64,000 bases of DNA from Setaria digitata. Taxonomy: Eukaryota > Nematoda > Chromadorea > Rhabditida > Setariidae. Where the stretch lies: positions 105,833 through 169,832 of the forward strand of contig RCAB01000100.1 in NCBI GenBank assembly GCA_003640385.1. The letters are read 5' to 3'. How positions within the stretch are numbered: position 1 is the stretch's first letter; every line of letters begins with the position of its first letter. The notes beneath the pieces were generated by a model. It ran no database searches and had not been told where the DNA came from. It worked only from the letters and a program-made list of their open reading frames with translations. Shown piece by piece: positions 11,707 through 24,147 of the stretch. A program made the translations under genes and the position numbers.

Positions 11707-14389
11707 CTACGGATCAAGCATAGTTTGTAGAATGCGATCTAAAAGTATGTTAAGGACTGGAACTGGTACAGCAACTGATTCTGGTACTACTGTACATGGC
11801 GAATCTTCAGAACATTTTTCATTCAAAACTGGCGATGAGGCCGGATCGGATAATTTTGAGGGCAACACGAACGCATGAATTACCGGTACATCTGAATCCT
11901 TGTAATTTTCTAGTTCCTTACACAGTTCTTCATCGATTGCTGAATTTGGCCAACACTTTTTGCTGCCATTCTCATTTGTAGTGATTGTGGTAGAAGTATT
12001 TTCTTTGGATTTCGATCGATCAGGTGATTGAATGCTTCTCAGTTCTGCATTACTTGAATTTTCTGATTCTATATCTGTTATAAATTCCTTCGTACTCGAT
12101 TTATCACTAATATCGTTTTCTTCGGGTTTTATCTCATCACCGTTTGTACTGTGGATCACACTTTCATCTTTAATTGGCAAAGGAATATTTGAATGAAGAG
12201 CAATAGCTGCCATACATTCCAAGAATCGTGCTTCCATTGCTGGTGGGCGATGCTAGAATAATTTATTTTTGAAAGATGGCATGACAAAAAGCAGATAATT
12301 TTATGGACAAATATAGAGAGTGGTGGGCAAACGATGACGGGACACTCCGTATATCACCTAGGAAACTCCACAAGTTTCGTCGACTTGAGATGAATGCTTC
12401 TTTACAAAATTATGCAAAAATTCTCGAAGTGAAAAGCTTGCAAATTTGATTGAAAATGTGCAGTAGGGAACTTTAAAAGTCAAAAACAAACAAATAAACA
12501 CACATTTAGTGGGTGATGGCGATCTGGTGAATTTTCATCAAATGGGCAAAACGTCGTACATTTTTCCGCATTTCTTTTGTCAGTTTTTGAATTTCCAGTC
12601 AGTTCCTCCGCCAAATCCTTACTGTCGGGTTGCAGTGAAAACTGTTGCTGTTGACTTTTCCCTGAGTTATATGCTAGAAAATGAAAAATGTTAATATTTT
12701 CAATTCCCAGATAAAAAAAAAAAATCATCGGAATTAAACTTTATCGTTTGCTACCATATTGGGAACTAACAGCTGATTTTTGGGGGTACAACGAAAAACA
12801 TATATGTAGTTAATAATCAGTGATCTAGTGAACTAATATCTTATGTTGGTCAGTTTTAAAGGTAAAAATTAATGAGACAAATCTAAATATTACATATATG
12901 TGTAAGTAGTAGATACGCAAAAAGAATCTATGAAAATGTTATGCTCTCCCTGCATTTTAATAAAGGCTTAAGATGAAGAATGTATTAAGGACGTCCTGTA
13001 GTCACCAATACGGATGAGATAAAAGGAGACTGTGAACAAGACAGCGTTTAAAGCAGTTATAAAAAACACTTGAGAGATGGCGTAAGCAAAAAAAATGGAT
13101 ACTATTATGAAATGAGAGCAATCACAAAGGCCAATACATATTTACTTTAAAACTTTTCCAGTAAGAAACTAACTCTTCACGGCCTTTTGCAGGCTGCGCA
13201 ATCCGCCTTCATCAGCAGTACCTATTCTACTCCGCTTTCCATACATCATTTCCGTTTCTTGTTCAGTAGTGCAATTTTCACTACACAGAGATCGTAGGAT
13301 TGACATTTCGTCATAAGGCCTTTTCATCTGGATACGCTGCTGTTTCATAGTACTGTTACCGTTTTGTGATGAAAAACTGTTGTTTAGCGCCGGACTTAGT
13401 TGCTGCAGTAAGGAAGATGTGACATCATTCGGTGACGTGTCTGACGCCGTACTGCTTGTACACGCACGTTCATTGAAAGAAGTTGATGATGATGATCCAT
13501 TGGTCAACAAATTAATCTACAAATAGAATGATTACTTTAAACCATAATCCAATAATTGCTAGTTACATTGATTTTGATTTATCCATACTACTTGCAGAAT
13601 TAGACGAAAAAAAAAAGGAACCTGTGCTTGTAGTAAAGACCTTTCGATAGCAGACGCATCCCCGACACCTTTGTTACTCACGTCACCTGCGAATAAACCA
13701 TTTGTAGTAGCACTGGTATCTGCCGAAGCAGCAGCATAAGGTGGGAAGTTCGGGTCACCAAGTTGGAGCAGTCGAAATTGTGGTGCCAACAAGCCGAGGG
13801 CAGCAGCGGCAGTAACTGGTGGGAGAACATTAAAAGCACCAGGAAAGAATCCCGCAGCAGCGGCAGCAGCAGCAGTGGCCATCTGCATCTGCATGAGAAG
13901 TAAATCCAAGGAGTGCTGCGCTGATGGCATAGGAGGTACGGCAGGTACAGTCGGCGGCGACTGCGCCAGTAAGGAAGAGGCGGTGGCCGTGGCGGAATTG
14001 GGATTCGGTAAATCCGTGTTGATGGGTGAAAATGCCGAGAAGGGATGTGCTAGTGACTGCTGCTGCAGGAAGTTTCGCTGCTGTTGCTTCAGGGAAGACT
14101 GCAAGTGCGCCGGCAGTAGGGAATAGAATCGGTCGTTGTCCACGAATGATGGAAAGCCAGGCAAGGATAGCGGTGTTGTAGGTTTCTGTGAAGTGTGGAC
14201 ATTGCTGTCGGTTGATAGAGCAGTTGTAGCAGCAACAGTCGTATTAGGCAAATGCTGCAGCTGAGTGTGCAGCTGAGCGGCAGCCAAGTATGCAGTTTGC
14301 AGTGCAACAGGGTCGAATAATGGATTAATTGTAGCGGAAGTAGCCGATACGGTGGTTGAAGTTGATGTTGGCACCTTGTTGGTCTCCAT
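11707..14389 (-). CDS. Q/S/A-rich low-complexity protein, unknown family, nested in alsin intron
   Basis: Four - strand exons join in phase: 14389-13622, 13516-13174, 12673-12504 and 12252-11707, giving about 608 residues. The start ATG at 14389 lies 36 bases after a good acceptor and is preceded by an in-frame TAG, which supports it as the start. The N-terminal 256 residues are rich in Thr, Ser, Ala, Gln and Pro, with Gln runs and an Ala run near residue 175. Exon 2 is Ser-rich and carries basic patches (KRPYDE, GKRSRIG) that could be nuclear-localisation signals. The C-terminal exon is acidic and Ser/Thr-rich after a short hydrophobic segment (FLECMAAIALH). No DNA-binding or enzymatic domain is visible. 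The composition suggests a nuclear regulator, but that is only inference. Confidence 0.7.
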
Positions 14390-14424
14390 TCCTTTGTTCT
14401 AGCAACTGTTGTACATTGACTCGA

Positions 14425-14427
14425 TCT
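14425..14427 (-). promoter_or_regulatory. Splice or trans-splice acceptor upstream of the nested gene start
   Basis: Read on the - strand, a pyrimidine-rich stretch ends in TTTCCAG with the AG at 14427-14426. The exon begins at 14425, 36 bases before the ATG. It can serve as a spliced-leader acceptor or as the acceptor for an upstream 5' exon. Confidence 0.5.
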
Positions 14428-14429
14428 GG

Positions 14430-15120
14430 AAAGTATAGTGAGATTGGAAGTGAGTGATGGAGTGCGAACAGAAGAAGCGGCAGTGCCCGTCACTTCACGG
14501 TGACGGGCGGAAGGCAGAAGATTCGGGTGCACACAGAGGGCTGCTTGCTGCCCACTACTGCTAACAAAGTACAGCATCACAAACACGGAGAGCTGGGTGG
14601 TGGTAGTAGTAGTAGTAGTAATCTACTGGTAAATAGCAGAACAGCGGGAGAAAACAGAAAGTGCATCGATGGAGTGAAGTGCTTCTTCGAGCGTTTCACT
14701 TCACTGCTCCAGCAAATAACGCTCACTGCAGTGTGTTGCGTGCTGTACTTCGAGTAGTTGAAGTCAGGCCAGAAGCCTTAGTTGTCAGCCTTGTACTAAT
14801 TACCAACCTCTTATAGTACCCTCCTGCCCACTTGTTATTGAAATTGTTTTGCTGTCGCTTTGCCTTGCTACTGCTTATTTACGTACTTCACAAACGAAAG
14901 TACAAGTGATGTAAGGTCCGTCAAGATGGATGGATGGACTGCATTGTTGCACTTACGCTTGCTTGATCGATCACTATTAAAGTGCCAACTATCTCACAAA
15001 AAAGCACTCCAAAACAACCTCCCTGCTCCATAATCGTTCATTCTACATCGCTTCACAGCACGTCACTCATCTGAATGACGCACAAGTAAAGAGATTCAAA
15101 GGACTACTGACTGCAAACAG
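14430..15120. promoter_or_regulatory. GC-richer block upstream of the nested gene
   Basis: The base composition is clearly less AT-rich than the surroundings, without a conserved ORF. It lies directly 5' of the nested - strand gene, so it is a candidate promoter or 5' leader region. Open frames here on both strands (for example 14089-14586) look like shadows of the composition. Confidence 0.3.
14596..14622. repeat. (GGT)n(AGT)n trinucleotide repeat
   Basis: Three GGT units followed by AGT units form a short trinucleotide microsatellite upstream of the nested gene. Confidence 0.8.
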
Positions 15121-16236
15121 AAGACGTGCCCACCGCTGGTCATTAACCTGTCGAACAACGCATGACCGGGAGATTCTAAATTTTTCTACATCAGCTTATC
15201 TGGATGAATGTACTGCCCTGATCTCCCTCACCCATCTAAACTGTGAGCACTAGCATCTAAATACGATATTCCGATATACTGGTGTGTGGACTATGTAGGA
15301 TCTCAAAAGTATTTTGGGAAATTTAATTGTTTCCAAGAAAATTTTCCTAAAATCTGTAGTGTAATTAATAATTCTCCTCAGCCGAGAAGGCAAAACCCAT
15401 TTTATTAAAATAGATGAGCAAAATTTAAATAGGAGATTCAACACCATAGCTCCGTAATTTTTGGTTGGGAATAGAAGGAATTATGGAGTCCACAAGACAT
15501 CCACAGCGAACTGGTGTGTCCCGAATGAGTACATCAATTAAAATCTAACGATTCTTCCTGTGATGAATTTGAATAGAAAGATGTCCATTCAGGTGACATA
15601 CTAAGTAAAAATCCCCAGAATTAATCTTATCGTAGTGAAAAGCTTTAACCGCACGGTAGTAGTAGAAGTTTTAAATAAAATAATCATACAGTGCTGTATA
15701 AATTAACGGACATAATGACAAAAAAAAAAAAAACACAGTAAACATGTATGAGCTGAACATAAATGCTCCTTTATTATAAGCTTTTAGTTTCGATTTTACA
15801 ATATGGAAGTCTTGACTTAAATTTTGAGACATAACCAAAGTGTCTCATGTATTATTATATAAAGTATTGAAATACAAGATGCCACGTATGTTTCCACAAA
15901 AGAAGGTATTAATTGTTCGGAAATACGTTAATGAGGTGATGCATACCTGTAGCAATTACTACACAACTATTTTGCAGCAGCTTCCTAATAGTGATCAGAA
16001 GGAATGGAATCCAATTATTTCAATTTAAATAACAAAAGAGACATGGATGGATCTATTCGGAGGTTGCAAACAGAGGTAAATGTTAGCAACGATAGCAATA
16101 TTTGCATTAGCCTACAACGGAAATTACGATTATTGAGACTTTTATAAATGCGAAATGAAAACAGACAACTGGTCGACGCAGTAGCGCACGAGTATTTCTC
16201 ATCAAACTTCAGAAATTCCTCGGGAATGTCGAAATT

Positions 16237-16301
16237 TGAGAGAAAGAGAGAGAAAGAGGGGAGAGAGAGAGAGAGAAGCGAGAGAGGAGAAAGAAGAAGG
16301 G
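16237..16301. repeat. GA-rich purine microsatellite
   Basis: An almost uninterrupted purine tract of ga/gaaa/gagg units. The open frames crossing it translate to Arg/Glu runs and are not credible genes. Confidence 0.85.
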
Positions 16302-17839
16302 CGTGTTGGTAACGTACACAAACTCCATAGCACTATCAATAAAGATCGAGTGGAAAAACATGGAGGAGGGAAGAAGGCCTTTCGGGAAGAGTTTCACAAT
16401 GGAGCAAAAAAAAGAAACACAAGGACCGGTAAATCCCAAATATCCCGCGGTGGGAGTCTTGTTTTTTCTCCTTTCTTTTCAACCATCAAATCGACACAAA
16501 AGTGCATAGCTTTTCTTGCCAAAAGAGCAGTTTGCAAAGAGGATTCGTCATCCTCTGTGTATGTATGAATCTATTTGGAAAACATCCTACTTAGATGGCC
16601 TCAATCTTTTCAGGTTCCTAGCTCCTTCTTCTTCCACAAACTTGGAGAAGAAAAATAACAGCCACTTAGTAATACATGAAAATACCCTTTTCACAATTTC
16701 ATCTTTTCCACTTCGTCTAGATTAACTAGCTTGAACAACTCCAATAATCTAATCAAGGAATGAATCAAGAAGGACATCTAATCGTTCGTTTTTTTTTTTC
16801 GGGTAAGACTAAGCTATTCATAACGAGGGAACTTATGGGTAAATAAGAGTAGCATGGTTTAATCACTGCGAGCACCTCGTAGGGGTTTCTTTCAAATATT
16901 TAATCCTCGTCTAGGAAAAGCTATATCTAATATTTCATCATACTAGCTTGATTGCCCCCTGAGATAATTTCTATCGTCGTCATTTCCCATAGGTATTATT
17001 GATCACGGTCACTTGGCTTTGTGTTAACTTGCAACTAATTATTCGAGAATAAATCCAAACCAACGTCAAAAAAAAAAAATTCCTTTCTTCTTCTTTTCAT
17101 ACACCTGTCATGATTATTCATCGAACTTCCTAAAACTTTATTTCAACAATACAAACGAGTAGAAGAGAGAGGGGGACAAAGATTACTTGTTCCGACAACG
17201 ATCAGCTACCAATAATATACCAATATTTCATGCAACTATAAGCATGCAAGTCCCAATAAACTTTAATTTGAAAAAATAAACTTGTGATGAACCACTCCCT
17301 TTTGCATCTACGAAAAGTACGTAAAGTACATTCTTTAAAAAAAAAAAATGTTCGGTCGGCACAAGAAAGTTCACTATTTATTTACTAGAAAAAAGGACTT
17401 CGTGTTTTGCTGTGAAACGACATTCTCTACCTCACAGTTTGTTCATTTCCACAACTTTTTTTCTTTTCATACTGAAAATATCATTTACTCTAAATTAACA
17501 ACTTTTCTTGTTCCAATTCATTTCATTAACGAGAAATGGTCCATTTTCTAAGCCCTGTCACTGTTGTGAGAAAGAATTTGGTACTTGCAAAGGAGGTTAT
17601 AAACTACTTTTACTTCACCAATAATGAGAGAACACTACTTATAGATACAGAAGGTAACAGGAATCTAGTCTACCTTCCTTATATGACTCACTGTGAAGGA
17701 AAGAATCACGTTTAGTCTAGACAGGGAGCTAGATGGCCTTGGACAAGACTACTAACAGTTCAAGTGCTGCGCGAGAAAAAATGCTGCCGCACTAATTGAA
17801 TTCCTAAAATACATGTTTAAAAGAAAGAGTTGTGTTGAG

Positions 17840-18560
17840 CTAAATGCATTCTCACTTGAGGGATGTGAGGGTGGGAGTCGTGGCAGATGGCGGGGCAAAT
17901 GGGCCAACCTTGCTCCACTCCCTGATCACGGGGGGCATCTCTTGTCTTCGGAGATGTCTTGATATTCGGCCAGGACAAATGATGGAACTTCTGGCCCTAT
18001 TGATGGATGAATTTCTGCTCGTACACACACGGCGGACACTCTTTTCGTCCCCGTAGCGAACTAACCAACAGACAATATATTATCGAAAGAACTGATAAAG
18101 AGACATTGCTGGCCAAGTGTCGAATGGTCGCGCAGAGGAAGGATCAGTGTTTAGAGACTGAGTGCAGGATATTCTGTTCATAAGATGATTGGGCGAGGTG
18201 TGAGGGATTACGCAAACTGAGGAGGGGGATAAGAAGGACGAGAAGCATGCAGTGTGCAAGCAGGACAGTGCAAGCAAGAAAGCAAGCAGCAACAGAAAGA
18301 GGGGTGGGTGTAACATTCCAGTACCACCAAGGCAGCAATAATGACGATGGCGGCGACGATGGCGACGGCGATGGCGGCGACGACGCGATGGAGAGGGACA
18401 GGATTGGAAGGCACAGATAGTAGTGAAAAACTTCGGTGAAATGGAGCAGCGCGGAGACTGACCCCGCGGGGGTGGGGGAAGTCTCCGGTGGGGTGGGAAC
18501 CCTCTTACCAGTCTTCTGCACTGAGATTTTCCATTATCTCTCGGTGACGATTTTCTGGAA
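17840..18560. other. GC-rich island inside the alsin intron
   Basis: This is the most GC-rich stretch of the window. It includes a GAC/GGC-type trinucleotide tract at about 18340-18400. Several overlapping open frames on both strands reflect composition, with Pro/Ser/Arg runs. It may be a promoter or 5' exon region for a - strand transcript. Confidence 0.4.
18509..18554 (-). other. Candidate 46-base exon, - strand
   Basis: A good acceptor (tttgctgttccag) at 18556-18555 and a strong donor (ACTG|gtaagag) after 18509 bound 46 bases that are open in the phase left by the donor at 19791. Together they could be 5' exons of the nested - strand gene. Joined directly to the exon at 14425, the frame reaches a stop after eight codons, so the segment would act as leader or upstream ORF. 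Confidence 0.3.
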
Positions 18561-19790
18561 CAGCAAATACTCGCGGGATGAGACATGTGCAACTGATAGT
18601 TGTAAACATGATAAGATTGATAAGTCTGTTGCACTTCTTGGCTTTTCCATCAAACACACCGTCCATCTTAACCTGATATCAGTACATCCGGTTTTCTGTT
18701 TCTTGTCTTCCTCCGAAATAATGACCGGAAGGGATGACTACTTGAAGATTGGCTCCTTTTTTCAGACTTCCTTCACATTTTACTAGTCAAAGACATTTCC
18801 GTTTACACCGCTGGAAATGTAATCATTGCTCTGTTCTACCACCACCACCATCTTCACCAATACTACAACTGAAGAATGACACAAAAAATTGAAATTGGTT
18901 TCATTATTTGTTTGCAATGTTCCACAGATCAGTTGAGTGTTATTGATGTCGTGTTTGTCCTTAAACTGAAACATTTAAATTAGTTATACTCAGTTAGCCT
19001 AGGCCATTCTATTAAAGAAACTGTCAAAAAATGAATGAGAATTCCTAGTACATCCCATTATTGAAAATATCCTAATTCTACTTAAGAAAACTTGATCACG
19101 TTCAAGCTAAGTGACAGTATTCTAAGTCCAACCTTCTATCAGTTATATTTTACTCCAGTTGAGAGTCTCGAGATAACTTCTTTATGCGACAGTAATACAT
19201 CTCGATACTAGCTGCAAAAATCATCGTCTCGAAGTTTCTGACACAACTGGAATTACGGTGCTAGGATGTTGTTTAAAAATGAGGAAGCTATGTGGGAGTA
19301 TTCACCTGTGTAAGTCTTAAGCTGCAAAATACGTCGATGGTGAGTATGCTGTGACCTGAACAACACTCATATGCAAACATTCATGTACATTTTATTTTAA
19401 AACTCTGTGGAACATAAACCTAATTAATCGTTTTTGAGGTAACTACTGTCAGTGTGCATAAAGGAAGACTGAGTCATGATAAGTTCAAAAGTAGTAGCAG
19501 TAATTAACAAGTAGCCACCGAATCTGCCCCCAAAACAGTGCCATCAAATTCATCTTATTACTTCAACATTACATCTTTTCTCCTGATGTGTGCTACTCAT
19601 TCGGTGATTACTTCGGAGTGATGGAAGTTTTGAAAAGGAACAGAGCTAAGAGAGGACTGATACAGTATGCTTCTTCCTCTGAGTAGATTTACACACCCAA
19701 TATACACTCAAATCTTCCATCTTTTCATTTTCGATGGCGATAGCTGTCTAGGATCAGCTCTGTCACGTAGCGAGGTCACGGGTCACTTAC

Positions 19791-19975
19791 CTGTTCTGTA
19801 CCTCCGAGATGCGACTACTCAGACAGCCTAGCATATGCAATGTTTGCTCATTGCTCGAAGTGATATGCAAACAAGTTATAGTTTGATAATTTGACGAGCA
19901 GATCAGTAATGCTTCAATTCTCGTCTCGTCCGTAATAAGAGAAACGAGGATGTTACTTGTTTGTTTATGGTGCAC
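19791..19975 (-). other. Candidate 5' exon, - strand, with strong donor
   Basis: An open frame runs on the - strand up to a near-perfect donor (AACAG|gtaagt) after 19791. The phase matches the 46-base candidate exon at 18554-18509. There is no recognised homology and the start of the exon is undefined. It may be a leader exon of the nested gene or a chance arrangement. Confidence 0.25.
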
Positions 19976-22293
19976 AGCTCGAAGAAGTTTGGAGAAAGAG
20001 GAGATAAGCGGGGACAGGTGGTGATAAAGAGCAGAATGAGCAGATGGACTTTGATACTAGGAAATGAAGAAAGTAACACACCTTGTAAACAGACATTAAG
20101 ACAATTTGTCTGCAGAAGGAAGAAAAAATTTAGTTCAGCATTGAGGTCAGTATTTTGCAGTCTTTTCCATCTCTGATATGACAGAAAGCAATGTGTGCAA
20201 AAATGCATTTGCTTGATATCTTTTATGCATAGTCGTCTTGAAAAGTGTTTGTTGAATTCCTCGTAGTAATAGTAATTTATCTTTAAATTTTAAATATCTC
20301 TATAACGTAACTTTCATGAAGCTGTTTAAATAAACGGCATAATTGTGTGGATATTTTCCACTATTTATTTAGTCTTCGCAGACAAAATCTACACTTCACT
20401 AGCAGTCTACTTTATTAAATGTAACTAATCTAATTCATTATCGTCATCTAAAGTAACGAACTCTCTCAGGTACCATTTATAAGTGGGTTCGTTTCCTCCA
20501 CTTTTCTATTTTTGATTTTTTTAAGTGTTTTAGCTGTTAATGTGTAATTTCATTTTGCCTTTGAATTGTTTTATTTTTTTTTGCGCTATCAATCAAGCCG
20601 TACATCCCATGCACTACATTGTTCCGACAAATTATCCCTCTGCAAAATATTTAATAGAAAGTTCTTTCTTTTTCCATCTCGGAAAACCATGCATTTAACG
20701 GAAGAACTGGAAAGGAAGAGGAAGTTATTTGTCGGATAAACTTAATGAATTAATGGTTAATGATGGAGAACAACACGATGGATAGGCAAGTCGAGAATAT
20801 TCACTGCGACTATCACTCCCCGGGGTTTTATTTTTTTAGACATAAATTTGGCAAGTTTCTCAGTTCTTCTGTCATCCTCATACAATAAAATTATGCAAAT
20901 TTGGTGAAATAAATGCAAGTATAAAGCAATTCGATTTCTGCATGAGTTAGTGAAGTTTCTCTCTTTCTATTGTTACTTGCTTCCTTCCGAGAATTCTCGA
21001 ACATCTGTGTCTTCTTTCTCTTCTCGTTGTACTAAGATTAAAATGCAACGATAATTATTTGCCATATAAAATACGGAAAATTTCACAAATATGGTATTAA
21101 CGCTAGAAAAGATCAGTAAATAGTGTACAAGCTTCATGGCTGATGAATTAATAACAGGACGAACATTATTATCAACGGAGAAAAATACCATTTCCCACCG
21201 AAAATGCCTACTTAAATTTGGTGACAAGTTGATGCAACAAAAATTGTCTGTCCTTCGAGAGTGCATGGCTTGACTCTGTTGTTATCGTTAATTGTATCAA
21301 ACTTGCAACACGGAATGGACTAATTATCACTGCTTCACGTGAAATGCATTCTTACCGGAAAGTACACATTGCTTTTGCACCCGAAATTTGCAAATGTTTT
21401 ACGGATTTAATCAAATGATTATAATTAGTGAATAGTTCAGTCGTATTTATTGCTGTATTTAATAGATCAGTGGATGAGGAAAATTAACCGATAACAACGT
21501 TAGTATAAAACTGAGAAAAAAGTGTTTTCGTCTTTTAAAAATTAAACTTGAGTGCCGTAAACTTCCAGCTGTGATAAGCGAGAACATCTGCACGCTAAAC
21601 TAATTATGCTATTATCATTAACTCATATACTGATAAACATGCTCTTTCGCTTCCCCTTTTCTTTGTTTTCTAAAGCAAACATCTAAGAGTGAATTACTTC
21701 TCCGCTTCATTGTTCTGTAAAATATTGCAGGGTTAGCATCTTATTAAGAATTAATGAGGAGTAAGAGTAGACATTTATTTCCACGTAAAGATTCAAAGAA
21801 CGCTGACATGCTTCCAGCGTTATTCGGTCGCTTGTTTTAATATATACTAAAGATAATTTAGTTCAGGCAAAAATTCTTCAGTAAGCCTGTAATTGCATTG
21901 TATCAGAGAGACTGTTGTTACAAATATTCTTCAGGTGGCAAGCCTTCCGAAGGAAAGTTCAACGAATACTTTGAAGTGAATTTGATAGTATATTATGAGT
22001 GAGTACAGAATTGAGTTGCTGAATGAGTTGATATATTTCAGGTGTATTGAACTGATATGTTTACGGCTTTTTATAAGCAATTTTTCAATTAGCTTATTAA
22101 ATTAATGAATTCGTTTCATGTGATCAGAATAAATTTAGAACAAAGTATCGGAGAGGTTTCAGTGGTGAGATGAAGTTAAACAATCTTCAGTTCATCCTTC
22201 TGAACTAAGCACCACTAATTAGCAGCTGAGAACATTTATGCTTCCATTTTTGTCTGGACATTAATTTCAAGAATAATCTTAAATATCTTTTAG

Positions 22294-22524
22294 TGTGTGT
22301 CTCAATTTGCACCGGCTGGTGATAGCCATATCTGGACAACGGATGATCTGCTTCCGGCATTCGTATACGTAACAGTCCGTGCTCAGCTACAGCATTTAGG
22401 TGCTGAAATTCGACTTATCGAGGATTTTACACCACAACTGCAAGGTAGTGGACAGATTGAACTAATGTTCACCACTCTCAGAGCTAGTTACTTTCAAATT
22501 TGCAACGATAAGAATCTACCCTGA
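22294..22524 (+). CDS. ALS2: Terminal coding exon of alsin: end of the VPS9 domain
   Basis: The exon follows the acceptor tatcttttag and gives 76 residues and a TGA. It carries the hallmark C-terminal VPS9 segment: a W..DDLLPAFVYV core, a RAQLQHLGAEIRLIEDF helix and the closing LMFTTLRASYFQI. These correspond closely to the end of human alsin (SMDDLFPVFLYV, RARIRNLG, MFTTLKACYYQI). Its phase 0 start fits the exon ending at 10104. The exon cannot encode a separate protein because it begins mid-domain. Confidence 0.88.
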   Translation, partial: CVSQFAPAGDSHIWTTDDLLPAFVYVTVRAQLQHLGAEIRLIEDFTPQLQGSGQIELMFTTLRASYFQICNDKNLP

Positions 22525-24147
22525 AGCATTTTGAGAGCTCTTTAGCCTTCAGTCTATTTCAGAACTCTTGAAGTTAGAGCTTCTTTTATTGCTATGTCTT
22601 AAGAGATTCATACATATTTGAGATTTGTATATATTTGCACTCCTGTAATTCCCAAGACTTGGTCAGTTAAGATTTTGTATTATATTGATTTCCCCGTCTT
22701 GAGGATATTTATAATTGAAATGAATTTTCACAGTTTTTGTTAAAATTTCAAAATATGGAAAACGACAATTCTCGTAGTCAATCACCAAGGCCGTTTTGCA
22801 TTACAATGCGCCTTTTAAATACCGATACGATTGACAATTTATTGCTGCAATGTGTTCATTCAATTGTTAGTTTATTGCAAATTTTTGATAAGACGGACAC
22901 TTGTTGAAATTTTCAAGCAAAAGATAAGGAACTCATTCATTGCCAGGTGATCAAAGTACTCAGGAATCGGTTTACCTAAATTAAGAACCTAAGTGCAACT
23001 TGGTGTATATTTGTGCTTGTACACATTAGCAACTGATGTTCTTCAAGTGCTTTCATTGTTTCATCTGAAATTGGAAATTTATTGTGATAAATGACTAGCA
23101 AATTTATAAATTACAATAAAACCATGAATATTCGATTATATTTGCACAATCGATTAAAAAATCAGATGTTACCAGCCATGTTATCCGGATCACTTAATCC
23201 GAATCGCATGCGCACGAGCGTTGAAATCCTGTTCAGTTCCGGCTACAGTTACTTGTTTAGTAGTACAATTTGTATCAGTGTAATGAAATTGATGCCTGAA
23301 CGAAAGATTCAGGAGAAACTTCACAAGTTCAAAAGAAAATCGAATTAAAAACCACCAGGAGGTTGTAGCAGTGTACTTGGTAGTAAATTAGCTTAGATCA
23401 TATTTTGTTACTAGCTGAAGCTTGTTAGCATGTTTTGTTTGCAATAAAAGTGCTTCCTTCCATCATAAAACGGATAAATTTTGGATAAAAATTAGAAATA
23501 AAATGAACCAAAACGAGAAAGAAAATGAAGAACAGACGTCATAAGAAGTAATGATAGGGAGAATCTAAATGAGAATCTGATATGATTGTTCTGATCTTAG
23601 CAAAATAAATTTCGAAATAGGCAAGGGATAAAAAGTTATGTGGAAAAAAAAGGAAACTAGGTCCTTGTAAATCTTCTTCCATTTTTCCCCTAACAATAAT
23701 AATAGTTGCTTTGTTTTTAAACTATTTTCTGGCAGTTGAAATTTCAATTTTTTTTCGGCGTTTCCTGACAGTTGAAATTTCAGTTCTTTTTTTTTTTTTT
23801 ACTGTCAATTTGCTAAGTTCGACTTTTCCAAAATGTATTGAATGAATTTCGACGAGGTTTTATCCATATCAAATAAGCCACAAATCCTGTCTCCTTCTTC
23901 TGCAAAATTCCACAGTGGATTTCATAAACTAAAATGATTTTGCTAAAAAAATTACTAACTCGTTTTAAATTTGTGAATAAAAGGATCGTCTTCCGCTCAT
24001 TTGAATAAAAGGATTAAAGAAGTAATTAAGTAAAAATTCTTCAAATTTCCGTATCCATGATAAATGATAGGCACGCACTGTTTACCGCTTTAGCTATTTT
24101 CGTATAAAATTTCGGTGGAAAAAAAGTTCAAAAGATCTATCTAAAAA
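22525..24147 (+). other. Probable alsin 3' UTR, then no supported gene
   Basis: The first AATAAA that I see downstream of the alsin stop is at 23443-23448, implying a 3' UTR of roughly 0.9 kb. An 85-codon ORF at 23091-23348 falls inside it and has no family match. After 23.46 kb I see only AT-rich sequence. Confidence 0.4.

Larger units (their letters stand above)
10105..22293 (+). other. 12.2-kb alsin intron containing an antisense gene
   Basis: The donor after GGAGCG at 10104 and the acceptor tatcttttag ending at 22293 are in matching phase 0. Joining them restores a continuous VPS9 C-terminus. Every other alsin intron seen here is under 1 kb. The intron holds the - strand gene at 11707-14389, a GC-richer block around 17.84-18.56 kb, and simple repeats. 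Apart from those I see no other supported gene in it. Confidence 0.75.

Noticed and set aside
13875..14126. + strand ORF with Gly/Ala/Cys runs
   Set aside because: Antisense shadow of the low-complexity exon of the nested gene.
14089..14586. 165-codon - strand ORF overlapping the start of the nested gene
   Set aside because: It is the alternate frame of the long Q/A-rich exon and its upstream leader; the ATG frame at 14389 continues through phase-matched exons, whereas this one does not.
16236..16568. 110-codon + strand ORF rich in Arg and Glu
   Set aside because: It begins in the GA microsatellite and its composition simply reflects the repeat.
18080..18634. 184-codon - strand ORF in the GC-rich island
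   Set aside because: Pro/Arg/His/Ser runs come from a GAC/GGC repeat. Overlapping open frames exist in the other frames too, and a strong donor lies inside it.
23091..23348. 85-codon + strand ORF after alsin
   Set aside because: Lies before the first AATAAA downstream of the alsin stop, so probably 3' UTR; no family signal or splice context.
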